The notes under the pieces: model-generated
Database searches by the model: none
The model's input: the letters and a program-made list of their open reading frames with translations, nothing else
Told to the model about the DNA's origin: nothing
Made by a program: the position numbers and the translations under genes
Shown here: in pieces, positions 18,497 through 26,994 of the stretch
How positions within the stretch are numbered: position 1 is the first letter of the stretch
How the letters are laid out: every line of letters starts with the position of its first letter
From: Aneurinibacillus sp.
Lineage (GTDB): Bacteria > Bacillota > UBA5301 > DYFA01
Direction: 5' to 3'
Length of the DNA: 64,000 nucleotides
Assembly: GCA_020725425.1 (NCBI GenBank)
Contig: DYFA01000033.1
Coordinates: 1-64,000, forward strand

Positions 18497-19296
18497 TTTG
18501 TCGGCCGCAGGTTCTCCCCCTTCTGTTCTACGTGATAGGCGAAGGTGGAGTGGTTGTGGATGGACTCGTAGGACTCGCATTCGGCTTCGAACCAAACCAC
18601 GCGGGGCTCCCGTCGCAGCGCCGCCACGACGTCCCGCAGGATGTCCTCGACGAACTTGGGGTTGTCGAAGGCGTGCTCAGTCACGTACTTCTCGTCCTCC
18701 CGCTTGAGCAGCGGGTAAACCTCCTCCGACCCCTGCTGTTCCACGAGAGCGATCAGATCCTCGATCCACAGGTACTGTCCAGGACGAAAGCGGCACCGGA
18801 CCCGGATCACCGCCCGCTGGTTATGCGCTCCGTAGGCCGAGATCTCGCGGCTGCACGGGCAGACAGAAGTCACCGGCAGCTCCACGCCGAGCCGGAAGTC
18901 GAAGTGTCCGCCCTCCAGGAAGCCGGCGAACTCACAGTCGTAGTCCAGCACGGAGAGACTCCCGGAGACCGGCGCCCGCTTGGGCAAGAAGTACTTGAAG
19001 CTCACCTGGATCTCGGCCCGCTCGGCCTGGAGCTTGTCCCGCAGCTCCTCAAGCACCACCCGCAGCCTGCGGCTGGACAACCCCTCCGTGCTCCAGCGCA
19101 TCAGGACCTCGAGAAAGCGGCTCATGTGGGTCCCTTTATAATGGCGGGGCAGGTCCACCGCCAGCCGGACACACCCCAGCACCTGCTGGGTGCCGCCGTC
19201 GCGCTGCTGGATGAGCAGCGGCACGTGGACATCCTTGACCCCCACCTTCTGGAGGTCGATGCCCCGCGGGTCGAAGGCGCTCTGCACGTCCTTCAC
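18493..19296 (-). CDS. folE2: GTP cyclohydrolase, FolE2 (type IB)
   Basis: A 267-residue enzyme of the tunnelling fold that converts GTP to dihydroneopterin triphosphate for folate or related pterins, using a wider range of metals than zinc-dependent FolE. Diagnostic stretches are VGVKDVHVPLLI, QRGTHMSRF-like KGTHMSRFLEVL, and LPVTSVCPCSREIS with the metal-binding Cys, then GAHNQRA. It ends the gene run with the M42 peptidases, 12 nt after the previous stop. Confidence 0.94.
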   Translation of the reverse strand: MKDVQSAFDPRGIDLQKVGVKDVHVPLLIQQRDGGTQQVLGCVRLAVDLPRHYKGTHMSRFLEVLMRWSTEGLSSRRLRVVLEELRDKLQAERAEIQVSFKYFLPKRAPVSGSLSVLDYDCEFAGFLEGGHFDFRLGVELPVTSVCPCSREISAYGAHNQRAVIRVRCRFRPGQYLWIEDLIALVEQQGSEEVYPLLKREDEKYVTEHAFDNPKFVEDILRDVVAALRREPRVVWFEAECESYESIHNHSTFAYHVEQKGENLRPTK

Positions 19297-19308
19297 GCCG
19301 TCTCCTCC

Positions 19309-20310
19309 TCAGAAGCGGCCGGCCAGCGGGGTGAGCGCCAGCGCCCGGAGGAGCCGGTAGGCTCCCTCCAAATCGTCCAGGTCGATCATCTCGGCCGCGG
19401 AGTGGACGTAGCGGCAAGGCAGGGAGACCGCCCCGCTCGGAATGCCTTCCAGTGTCACCTGGATGACGGCGGCGTCGGTGGCGCCGCGCTCCAGGACCTC
19501 CCGCTGGTGGGGTATCCCCTCCCTCCCCGCGATTTCCAGGAGAAGCTCCCGGACCGCCGGGTGGGCGATCAGGCCCGTGTCCATCACCTTGACCGCCGGC
19601 CCCTTCCCCAGCGCCACGGTCCGGCGCTCGGCCTCCGGGGTGTCGCCGGCGGGGCTGACGTCGATGGCCACCGCTACCGCGGGGTGGAGCCCGAAGGCCG
19701 CCGTCCGGGCCCCCCGCTGCCCGACTTCCTCCTGGACACTGAAGACGACCACCAGGTCGTTCGGCACCTCCCGCAGCTCGGTCAGCAACCGGACCAGCAG
19801 GGCGCATCCGGCCCGGTCGTCGAGGGCCTTGGCGACCACCCGCCGGCAACAGACCGAAAAGGAGGGAGCGAAGCTCGCCACCGCTCCTGTTCCGCCGGTG
19901 AGCGCCCGGGCCTCCTCGGCGCTGGTCGCTCCGATGTCGATGAAGAGCCTGGCCGGGCGGAGGTCCTTGACTTCCTCCACCTTCTCCTGGCCGACAACCC
20001 CGGGCACCCCGTTGGAAAAGGCCACCCGGGCGCCGACCAGCCGCCAGGCCGGGATACCCGAGCCCACCGGCATGAACCGCAGAAACCCTCGCTCGTCTAC
20101 CTCCGTCACGATCAATCCGATTTCATCGAGGTGGGCCACGAGCATCAGCCGGGGGCCCAGCCCGAACTTGTGGGCGATGAGGTTGCCGAGGGCGTCGACC
20201 CCTACCTCGTCGGCATACGGCCGCACCAACTCCCCGACCACCCGCCGTATCTCATCCTCCCGGCCCGATACGCCGGCCACCGCGGTCAGATGCTCAAGCA
20301 CCTCTTTCAC
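19309..20310 (-). CDS. M42-family metallo-aminopeptidase (first of three)
   Basis: A 333-residue M42 (FrvX/YsdC/TET-like) peptidase that trims peptides in large cytoplasmic complexes. The dimetal ligands and catalytic residues are visible: VAHLDEIG, LDDRAGCA, SVQEEVGQRG, AIDVSPA, and YVHSAAEM near the C terminus. The start overlaps the preceding paralogue stop by 4 nt. Confidence 0.92.
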   Translation of the reverse strand: MKEVLEHLTAVAGVSGREDEIRRVVGELVRPYADEVGVDALGNLIAHKFGLGPRLMLVAHLDEIGLIVTEVDERGFLRFMPVGSGIPAWRLVGARVAFSNGVPGVVGQEKVEEVKDLRPARLFIDIGATSAEEARALTGGTGAVASFAPSFSVCCRRVVAKALDDRAGCALLVRLLTELREVPNDLVVVFSVQEEVGQRGARTAAFGLHPAVAVAIDVSPAGDTPEAERRTVALGKGPAVKVMDTGLIAHPAVRELLLEIAGREGIPHQREVLERGATDAAVIQVTLEGIPSGAVSLPCRYVHSAAEMIDLDDLEGAYRLLRALALTPLAGRF

Positions 20311-21338
20311 TGAGGTATCCCCTCCTCGGCGATGCTCTCCAGGAAAGCCCGGGCCAGCTTGACGGCGTTCTCCAGGTCGGCGGGGTTCAGTGCGGTCACG
20401 GGCGAATGGATGTACCGGGTAGGCACGGAGATGGTGACTGACGGCACCCCGGCGCCGGTAAGGGCGATCCTTCCGGCGTCGGTGGCGCCTACGTTGAGCC
20501 GGCGCAGCTGGTACGAGATGCCCCAGCGGGTGGCCACCGCCCGCAATCGTTCAACCAGCCACGGCCGCACCACGACCGAGGCGTCCATGACGGTCACCGC
20601 CGGCCCCTGCCCTACCACCGTGGATCTCAGGTGGGATGGGGACTCGGGAACGTCCGAGGCGGTCGTTCCCTCGAACACCAGGGCCAGGTCGGGTTCGAGC
20701 CGGTAGGCTGCCACGCCGGCGCCCCTCATCCCCACCTCCTCCTGGACGGTGAAGACCCCGTAGAGGGGAAAGGGATACCGGTCCTTCAGAAGCTCCGCCA
20801 CGGCGGCGCACCCGACTCGGTCGTCAAAGGCCTTGCCCTTCATCAGGCCCTCGCCGAAAGGACCGGGTTCCGTGGCGAAGACCGCTACCTCCCCGATCCG
20901 GACGAGCTCCGCCGCCTGCGCCTCATCCGTCGCCCCGAGGTCGATGTGCAAGTCGGAAAACCCATAGGGTTTCTTCCGCTCCTCCGGTTCCTGGAGGTGG
21001 ACCGGCTTCCCGCCGATGATTCCGGGGACCCGGCGCGGCCCGACGTACACTGCCTTGGCCGGCAGCACCCGCGGGTCCATCCCACCCACCGGACGGAAGC
21101 GTAACAGCCCGGTCTTCTCGATCTTAGTGATCATGAGGCCGACCTCATCCTGGTGGGCGGCGAGCATAACCCGGGGCCGCTCCGCCCCGGAGCTCCCCCG
21201 CTTCAGGCAGATCAGGTTCCCCAGGGCGTCGGTCTGCAGCTCATCGACGTGCGGGGACATCCGCTGCCGGAGCAGGTCGCGGACCTCATCCTCCGCGCCG
21301 GACACCCCGCTGCAGGCCGCCAGCTCGGCTAGAAGCAT
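20307..21338 (-). CDS. M42-family metallo-aminopeptidase (second of three)
   Basis: A 343-residue paralogue. Motifs: AAHQDEVGLM, FDDRVGCA, TVQEEVGMRGAG, and RYIHSPV. The third metal-site acid that is Asp in its neighbours appears here in LVFEGTTASD, a Glu, which may alter metal affinity. The start at 21338 is chosen for GGAGG seven nt upstream; the open frame continues to 21593 inside the neighbouring gene. Confidence 0.9.
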   Translation of the reverse strand: MLLAELAACSGVSGAEDEVRDLLRQRMSPHVDELQTDALGNLICLKRGSSGAERPRVMLAAHQDEVGLMITKIEKTGLLRFRPVGGMDPRVLPAKAVYVGPRRVPGIIGGKPVHLQEPEERKKPYGFSDLHIDLGATDEAQAAELVRIGEVAVFATEPGPFGEGLMKGKAFDDRVGCAAVAELLKDRYPFPLYGVFTVQEEVGMRGAGVAAYRLEPDLALVFEGTTASDVPESPSHLRSTVVGQGPAVTVMDASVVVRPWLVERLRAVATRWGISYQLRRLNVGATDAGRIALTGAGVPSVTISVPTRYIHSPVTALNPADLENAVKLARAFLESIAEEGIPQ

Positions 21339-22381
21339 TGCCATCCCTCCACCAGCCGGCGGTCGAGCCGCGCCACCGCCTCCGCCAACAACCTCCCCGT
21401 CGCCTCCACGTCGGCCAGGCTGACCACCTCGACGGCGGTGTGCATGTTGCGCACCGGGATGCCGAGAAGCATCGTCGGCACGCCAGCCCGGGCGACCTGC
21501 AGGGCGTAGGCGTCGGTTCCTCTGGGATCCGGTTCCGCGCTGAACTGGTGCGGCAGGCCAAGGCCGCGGGCAGTCGCCGCGAAGTGCTCCCACACCCGCG
21601 GATGGACCGGCGGGCCGATGGCTAGCGAGGGGCCCTTACCCAGTTCGGCGGGGGTCCGGTTGGGTTCCTCCTCCGCAAAATCCACGTCGATGGCGACGGC
21701 CGCATCGGGCGCCAGGGCGAAGGCGGCGGCGGTGGCTCCCCGGTAGCCGTCCGTTTCCTCTCCCACCGTCGCCACCGCATACACATCCGCCACGTGAGGC
21801 CGGCGGCCCAGTTCCTCCAGGCACACGAGGAGGCTGGCCACCCCCACCCGGTCGTCGAAGGCTTTCCCGGCGACCCGGTCGCCGGCCAGGGAGAAGAAGC
21901 GCCCGGCGAGGGTGACCGGGTCCCCCACCCGGATCTCCTCCCGCGCCCGGGCGGCCGGCAACCCGACGTCGATGTACAGCTTCTCCCGCGGGTAAGCCTG
22001 CTTCTGCTCGTCGCCGTCCTGGATGTGAGGCGGCTTGGCTCCGATGATCCCCGGCACCGGCCGCCGCCCATGCACCACCACCTCCTGGGCCACCAGCACG
22101 CGGGGATCGATCCCGCCTACCGGCAGGAAACGCAGGAAGCCGTCGTCTTCGACGGCCGTGATGATCAACCCTATCTCGTCCAGATGCGCCGCCAGGAGGA
22201 CGCGGGGGCGGGGTCCCTCCCCCTCCCCCCGTTTCAGGGCGATCACGTTCCCCAGGCGGTCCCGGCTGACCTCCGCATCCAGCGCGGCGAATTCCTCCCA
22301 CACCACGGCGGCGACGGGGTCCTCGAACCCGGACACACCCGGGGTGGTCGAGAGCCTCGTCAACTTCTCCCGCAGGTCCAC
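21329..22381 (-). CDS. M42-family metallo-aminopeptidase (third of three)
   Basis: A 350-residue paralogue with AAHLDEIGLI, FDDRVGVAS, VGEETDGYRG, AIDVDFAEE and RNMHTAVEVV. The start is taken as GTG at 22381 behind GGAGGAGG; ATG codons at 22405 and 22417 would add an Arg-rich leader. The first six residues after the GTG (VDLREKL) begin the conserved domain. Three consecutive M42 genes next to an ABC transporter suggest peptide or amino-acid salvage. Confidence 0.88.
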   Translation of the reverse strand: MDLREKLTRLSTTPGVSGFEDPVAAVVWEEFAALDAEVSRDRLGNVIALKRGEGEGPRPRVLLAAHLDEIGLIITAVEDDGFLRFLPVGGIDPRVLVAQEVVVHGRRPVPGIIGAKPPHIQDGDEQKQAYPREKLYIDVGLPAARAREEIRVGDPVTLAGRFFSLAGDRVAGKAFDDRVGVASLLVCLEELGRRPHVADVYAVATVGEETDGYRGATAAAFALAPDAAVAIDVDFAEEEPNRTPAELGKGPSLAIGPPVHPRVWEHFAATARGLGLPHQFSAEPDPRGTDAYALQVARAGVPTMLLGIPVRNMHTAVEVVSLADVEATGRLLAEAVARLDRRLVEGWQCF

Positions 22382-22452
22382 GCGCCTCCTCCTTCTCCTT
22401 GGCATTTCGCTGTCCATCGGCGTTTACCTGCGCCACTCATACCCACCGCGAC

Positions 22453-23355
22453 TCAGGTCTTCCAGCCGAGAAACCGCCGCTCCAGCCAGGTCACCCCGTA
22501 GTACAGGGCGATCGAGACGAGGCAGAGCACTCCCACACTCGCCATGATGAGGGACATCTTGAACACCTGGCCGCCGTAGACGATCAGGAAGCCGAGCCCC
22601 GCCTGGCTGACCAGGAACTCTCCGACGATCGTCCCCACCAGGGACAAGCCCACGTTGACCTTGAGGGCGCCGATGATCGTGGGCAGGCTTGCCGGCAGCA
22701 CCACCAGCCGGAGGAGCTGGGTCTTGGTGGCGCCGAAGGTGCGGAGGAGTTTGATCTTGTCCTGGTCCACCTCCTGGAAGCCGGTGAAGACCATGAGGAT
22801 GGTCACGATGACCGAGATCGCCAGAGCCATGGCAATGATGGCGGGGATGCCGTTACCCAGCCAGACGATGAAAATGGGACCCAGGGCCACCTTGGGAACC
22901 GAGTTCAGGACGACGATGTAAGGCTCGAGGACCCGGGAGAGGTTGCTCGACCACCACAGGGCGACGGCGATGAGGGTGCCGATCAGGGTGCCGGCGGTGA
23001 ACCCGACCACCGTCTCCGAAACAGTCCAGGCGGAGTGGCGCCACAGGGACCCGTCCCGGGCCAGGTTGAGCAGCGTGGCGGCGATCTGCGAGGGCTGGGA
23101 GATGATGAACGGATCGATCCAGCGGAGGCGGGCCGCGGTCTCCCACAAGGCGACCAGCCCGACCGCGAGCGCCAAGCGGGCCAGGGCGATCAGGCGGTGG
23201 CGCCGGCGCAATCCGCTGAGGTACCGCCGGTGATCCTCCGAGACTTCGGCAGCCTGGGGCGGAACACCCAACCCCAGGCCCAGCCGGGTCTCGGGGAGGT
23301 ACTGATCAGCACCGGCGAGCTTTTTGGGGAAGTCGTTTCCGCGCCCGTCAGGCAT
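22453..23355 (-). CDS. ABC transporter permease, NitT/TauT/SsuC type
   Basis: A 300-residue inner-membrane permease of the nitrate/taurine/sulfonate/thiamine-precursor group. About six membrane helices follow a cytoplasmic N-terminal segment; the EAA-like loop FTGFQEVDQDKIKLLRTFGATKTQLLRL contacts the ATPase. The start at 23355 uses AAGGAG ten nt upstream and overlaps the ATPase stop. Confidence 0.9.
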   Translation of the reverse strand: MPDGRGNDFPKKLAGADQYLPETRLGLGLGVPPQAAEVSEDHRRYLSGLRRRHRLIALARLALAVGLVALWETAARLRWIDPFIISQPSQIAATLLNLARDGSLWRHSAWTVSETVVGFTAGTLIGTLIAVALWWSSNLSRVLEPYIVVLNSVPKVALGPIFIVWLGNGIPAIIAMALAISVIVTILMVFTGFQEVDQDKIKLLRTFGATKTQLLRLVVLPASLPTIIGALKVNVGLSLVGTIVGEFLVSQAGLGFLIVYGGQVFKMSLIMASVGVLCLVSIALYYGVTWLERRFLGWKT

Positions 23356-24136
23356 GCACGTCAAGCTCCTTCCAAACAGCAGCGAAGTAGGTCCGGAAAG
23401 CCGGCGAGTCGTTCCGCGCCGACAGAGCCGAGTGCGTGCCGAGGCCGAGGTCGATCCGGTGCTCGGCCACCACCGTCCCCGGGCGGTGCGAGAGGACCAC
23501 CACCCGGTCCGACATGGCGATCGCTTCGGAGATGTCGTGAGTCACCAGGACGACCGTCTTCCGCTCCTCCCGCAGAATGTGGCCTATCTCGTCCTCCAGC
23601 GCCAGACGGGTCTGGTAGTCCAACGAAGCGAAGGGCTCGTCGAGGAGCAGCACCTCCGGGTCGGTGGCCAGCGTCCGCACGAGAGCCACCCGCTGGCGCA
23701 TCCCGCCCGAGAGCTGGCGCGGGTAGTATCGTTCGAAGCCGCCCAGGCCGTACCGTTCGAGCATTGACCGCACCTTGCGCACGGCCGCCGCGTCCCGCCG
23801 GCCCATGACTTCCAGCCCGAGCAGGGCGTTGTCGAGGATCGTCCGCCAGGGGAAGAGGTGGTCATGCTGCAACATGTACCCGACCTTGGGCGTGGGGCGC
23901 TCGACGAGGTCGCCGTCGATCCGGACCTCCCCGGCGGTGGGACGGATGAGCCCCGCCACCACGGAGAGGAGCGAACTCTTGCCGCACCCCGAGGGCCCGA
24001 CGATGCTCACGAACTCCTCTGAAGCGACCGTGAGGGACACGTCCCGCAGCGCCTCCGTCTCCCCGTGCCGGTGCTGGTACGTCAGACTGACGCCCTTGAG
24101 GGAGAGGCGGGGCTTGAGGGAGGAGGGGGCGGTCAC
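23348..24136 (-). CDS. ABC transporter ATP-binding protein, NitT/TauT/SsuB type
   Basis: A 262-residue ATPase: Walker A GPSGCGKSS, Q-loop MLQHDHLFPW, signature LSGGMRQR, Walker B VLLLDEPFASLD and the H-loop THDISEA. The start is GTG at 24136, overlapping the binding-protein stop (GTGA). The C-terminal residues resemble SsuB/TauB. Confidence 0.93.
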   Translation of the reverse strand: MTAPSSLKPRLSLKGVSLTYQHRHGETEALRDVSLTVASEEFVSIVGPSGCGKSSLLSVVAGLIRPTAGEVRIDGDLVERPTPKVGYMLQHDHLFPWRTILDNALLGLEVMGRRDAAAVRKVRSMLERYGLGGFERYYPRQLSGGMRQRVALVRTLATDPEVLLLDEPFASLDYQTRLALEDEIGHILREERKTVVLVTHDISEAIAMSDRVVVLSHRPGTVVAEHRIDLGLGTHSALSARNDSPAFRTYFAAVWKELDVHA

Positions 24137-25137
24137 GGAGCGGTGATGGCCGCCACGGCTCTCTCCGCGAACTCGTTCGTCACCAGCTTCTCGAAGGGCA
24201 CCCGCTTCGGCAGTTCCCCGCCGGCGATCATTATCTCCTGCAGACGGTAGAAGCTCTCCTTGCTCAGCACCGGCGTCCGCTGCCACGCCCCGATCCTCTG
24301 GTAACGCGTCACGCACCGCAGCAGCACCTCCTGATCCACCTGGGGGAAAAACTTTTCGATCGCCTTCACCAGCTCGGCCGGCTCGTGCTGTTGCGTCCAG
24401 AGCATCCCCCGGTAGATGGCGTTGGTGAACTTCTGGACCAGGTCGGGGTGGTTCCTGACCCAGTCGGCCCGGGCGTGGAACGCCGTGTAGGCCGTCGGGC
24501 CGACCGCCGCCCCGATGGAGGCCACGACGTACCCCGTCCCTTCCTTCTCCATCATGGAGGGGGTGGGCTCGAAGAGGGCCACGTAGTCGCCGACCCCGGA
24601 GGCGAAGGCTCCGGCGGTGGCGGTGTAGGCAATGTTGCGGATGATGTTGACGTCCTTGAACGGCTCCAGGCCGCTCTTGCGGATCGCTTCTTCCAGGCAC
24701 AGCTCCGGTACCCCGCCCGGGCGGGCGCCGATCACCGTCTTGCCCTTCAGGCTGCTCCACTGGAAGTCCGGCTCCGGCCTCCGGCCGACCAGGAAAGAAC
24801 CGTCCCGGGCGGTCAGTTCGGCAAAGAGAATGAAGTGGTTGGCCGCCCCCTGGGTGTAGACGTAGATCCCCGCCTCCGGACCGAAGAAGCCGATGTCGAC
24901 GGTCCCCGAGACCAGGGCCGCCGCCCCCTTGTCGGCCCCCCAGGCGGTCGACAGCTTGACCTCCAGCCCCTCTTCCTCAAAGAACCCCTGGCTGAACGCC
25001 ACATACAGGGGCACGTAGAAGACCGACCGGACCACTTCTGAAAGCCGCACCTTGGCGAGCGGAGCAGCCTCCCCCACGCCGGCCAGGCTCAGGAGGAGAA
25101 GCGCGGCCACAACCGTCGCCACCAACGCCCGACGCAC
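24133..25137 (-). CDS. ABC transporter substrate-binding protein (NMT1/THI5-like)
   Basis: A 334-residue periplasmic-type binding protein. An N-terminal hydrophobic segment with VAALLLLSLAGVGEA is a signal peptide, possibly cut after GEA. The fold signature VFYVPLYVAFSQGFFEEEGLEVKL is that of the NMT1/TauA/SsuA group. The ligand could be a sulfonate, a pyrimidine or another small organic molecule; sequence does not decide. The start is uncertain: GTG at 25137 fits AGGGGG best; TTG codons at 25143 and 25155 are alternatives. Confidence 0.85.
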   Translation of the reverse strand: MRRALVATVVAALLLLSLAGVGEAAPLAKVRLSEVVRSVFYVPLYVAFSQGFFEEEGLEVKLSTAWGADKGAAALVSGTVDIGFFGPEAGIYVYTQGAANHFILFAELTARDGSFLVGRRPEPDFQWSSLKGKTVIGARPGGVPELCLEEAIRKSGLEPFKDVNIIRNIAYTATAGAFASGVGDYVALFEPTPSMMEKEGTGYVVASIGAAVGPTAYTAFHARADWVRNHPDLVQKFTNAIYRGMLWTQQHEPAELVKAIEKFFPQVDQEVLLRCVTRYQRIGAWQRTPVLSKESFYRLQEIMIAGGELPKRVPFEKLVTNEFAERAVAAITAP

Positions 25138-25151
25138 CGCCAAACACCCCC

Positions 25152-25547
25152 TCAAGGCAGATTAGGCTCCTCCCCTGCAGGGGAAGCCTTGCTTACCTTA
25201 TGCCCTTCGGGGACCTTTGGTATATGTCCATAGACGAGATAGGACGTGATCAGCCCGGCCGAGAGTTGCCCCTCCGCAATCACCCGCCCGTCCGCCACCA
25301 CCAGCGGCAGGCGGACGCCGGGTGTCGCCAACCGGAGCCGCACGTCAGGATAGGCAGCCAGTTCCGGCGCTTCGGCGTCCAGGTAGCGAAGCTGAACCTC
25401 CCCCCCGAACCGGTCGGCCAGCACCGGCTCGATCACCTGCACGGCGCGCTGGACCCACTCCTGCGCGTCCCACGGACGCTGGCCCTCCCCTCCCCCTCAC
25501 CCCTTCCCGGGCGGAGGGCAGCCGACCACGAGGACCTCCCGTGGCAT
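25152..25547 (-). CDS. Small thioredoxin-fold protein with in-frame UGA (candidate selenoprotein)
   Basis: Read through one UGA this is a 131-residue protein. It starts at 25547 with an ideal ribosome site (GAGGAGG, 7 nt), runs MPREVLVVGCPPPGKG, meets UGA at codon 17 (25497-25499), and continues in the same frame as a thioredoxin-like fold: a helix WDAQEWVQRAVQVIEPV, the strand EVQLRYLDAEAP, the probable cis-proline in RLPLVV, and a final helix. The layout resembles the YuzD/DUF1462 family, where a CxxC precedes the EWL helix; the UGA falls close to that redox site. A hairpin placed like a bacterial SECIS follows. A nonsense mutation, or a downstream GTG start at 25442 with a poor ribosome site, are the alternatives. 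It precedes the ABC transporter genes. Confidence 0.55.
25465..25499 (-). promoter_or_regulatory. UGA codon with SECIS-like hairpin
   Basis: After the UGA (25497-25499) come 23 nt, then the start of the apical loop. A 6-bp GC-rich stem GCGTCC/GGACGC (25465-25479) closes a three-base GTG loop beginning with G. This spacing and loop agree with the general bacterial SECIS rules as I know them (about 16-37 nt from UGA to loop, an early G in the loop). Function is inferred. Confidence 0.45.
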
Positions 25548-25613
25548 GCGCCCCACCTCCTCACACCAGCAGGGTATGAGGGGGAGACAGGACCGGTCCA
25601 CAGGCGAAACAAA

Positions 25614-26951
25614 TCAGTTCAACTTCGTGATCTGCAAAAGGTCGCAGAGGTCGCTGAGTCGGGTGGTGAGATCCCCCTCGCTGATGAGGAGGTGATGATC
25701 CACGCCTTGCTCCAGCATCCGTTCGAACACCGCTCTGGCATCGCCCTCCATGCGGATCCGGGCGACAAACTTGCTCCCTGCGCTGATCCATTCCTCCTCG
25801 GATACCCGCTCGGCGGAGCCCCTGGCGATGAACATCCGGTAACTCCCGGCCTTTCCGCACAGGTTGACCAGCGTGACCACCGGGAGCGGCCTGAGGGGGA
25901 AGCCGACCACCGTGCCGCTTTCGCCACCGGGGAGGATATGCACCTTTGACCCGTCCTCCGCCAGGGAATGGGCCGAGCTGCCCTCGTGGGCCAGGAGAAG
26001 GCTGTTGCCCTCCAGGTCGAGACGGCCCACCTCCGCCAAGGCAGTCGGGCCTTCAGCTCCCAGGTCGTTCAAGACGGACATCACGACCGTGTGGCCGATA
26101 TCGCCCTCGGTGTCCAGAACGAGACCCTCGTCGGCCAGCCAGGAAGAGGGAAGGTTCACCACGCCGCTGTAGTTCGGGTAGCACTCCGCCGCCGCCCCGG
26201 TCAGGCCGTACCGTGCCCAGAGGTCCCGCACGCCCAGATACACCTGGGCCGCATAGAGGAGGCGCTCCTCTCCCACCTCGGCTTTCCCGAGCCTTCCGGA
26301 CTGGCGCATCCGCTGCACGACCTCGGCAGCCTCCGCGGGTGGGTGTTGCCGGGCCTGACTGATCAGCTCGTCCATTTCGACGTGAACGATCGTCGTGCCG
26401 AAGGCCCGCGTCAAGTCCCACTCCTCGCTGGTCATGTCCTGGGAGCCGGCGACCCGCCAGGTCTGCCGGGGTCCGATCAGGGCGATCCTCCCCTGGCTCA
26501 CTCTCCTGGCAGCCTTGGCCACCTGAGCGTAGCTGCGGATCTGCTGCACGAGTCCCTGCTCCTCGGGTAGTCCGTACACGTACTTGTAGGGGATCCCGTT
26601 CCCCCGGAGGATGCTCCCGAAATGCTGCACGCAACCGAGCGAAAAGGTTTCCGTGAAGGGAACCGCCCACAGGATCACCGGACGCCGCACGGTGTTGACC
26701 AGGAGATACTGCAGCGAATCCAGCACCCAGGTGGCATGGATGATGACCAGCACATCCGGGTCGGCCTCTGCCAACTGGCCGGCGGCCTCCAACGCCTCGG
26801 CGGCCTCCCAGACGACCTTCCCTGCGGCCTTGACCTCCAGCCCGCTTTGCTTCAGCGCGGCCCCTGCGCCGTTGAAGAGCGCCTCGGCCCTCTCTCCGCC
26901 GCTCTCGAAGTGGCTGGCCACCGCCACCAGCCCCACTCTGGCCTTTGCCAT
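25614..26951 (-). CDS. L-fucose/L-arabinose isomerase-like protein
   Basis: A 445-residue protein of the FucI/AraA isomerase-like superfamily, which interconverts aldoses and ketoses with a divalent metal. VLDTEGDIGHTV carries a Glu/Asp pair in the place of the metal ligands and DHHLLISEGDL a late His. It lacks the sequence of true FucI and may act on another polyol or sugar acid. The start at 26951 has AGGAGGTAGAG upstream. It is the last gene of the large catabolic run, 43 nt after the SDR. Confidence 0.78.
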   Translation of the reverse strand: MAKARVGLVAVASHFESGGERAEALFNGAGAALKQSGLEVKAAGKVVWEAAEALEAAGQLAEADPDVLVIIHATWVLDSLQYLLVNTVRRPVILWAVPFTETFSLGCVQHFGSILRGNGIPYKYVYGLPEEQGLVQQIRSYAQVAKAARRVSQGRIALIGPRQTWRVAGSQDMTSEEWDLTRAFGTTIVHVEMDELISQARQHPPAEAAEVVQRMRQSGRLGKAEVGEERLLYAAQVYLGVRDLWARYGLTGAAAECYPNYSGVVNLPSSWLADEGLVLDTEGDIGHTVVMSVLNDLGAEGPTALAEVGRLDLEGNSLLLAHEGSSAHSLAEDGSKVHILPGGESGTVVGFPLRPLPVVTLVNLCGKAGSYRMFIARGSAERVSEEEWISAGSKFVARIRMEGDARAVFERMLEQGVDHHLLISEGDLTTRLSDLCDLLQITKLN

Positions 26952-26994
26952 GACTCTACCTCCTGTTCTTCGCCTGAAATGAGCACACTCCGCC

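Noticed and set aside
25614-26951. A true L-fucose isomerase
   Set aside because: Only superfamily-level metal-site motifs are visible, and no fucose kinase/aldolase set of the standard Fuc pathway is beside it.
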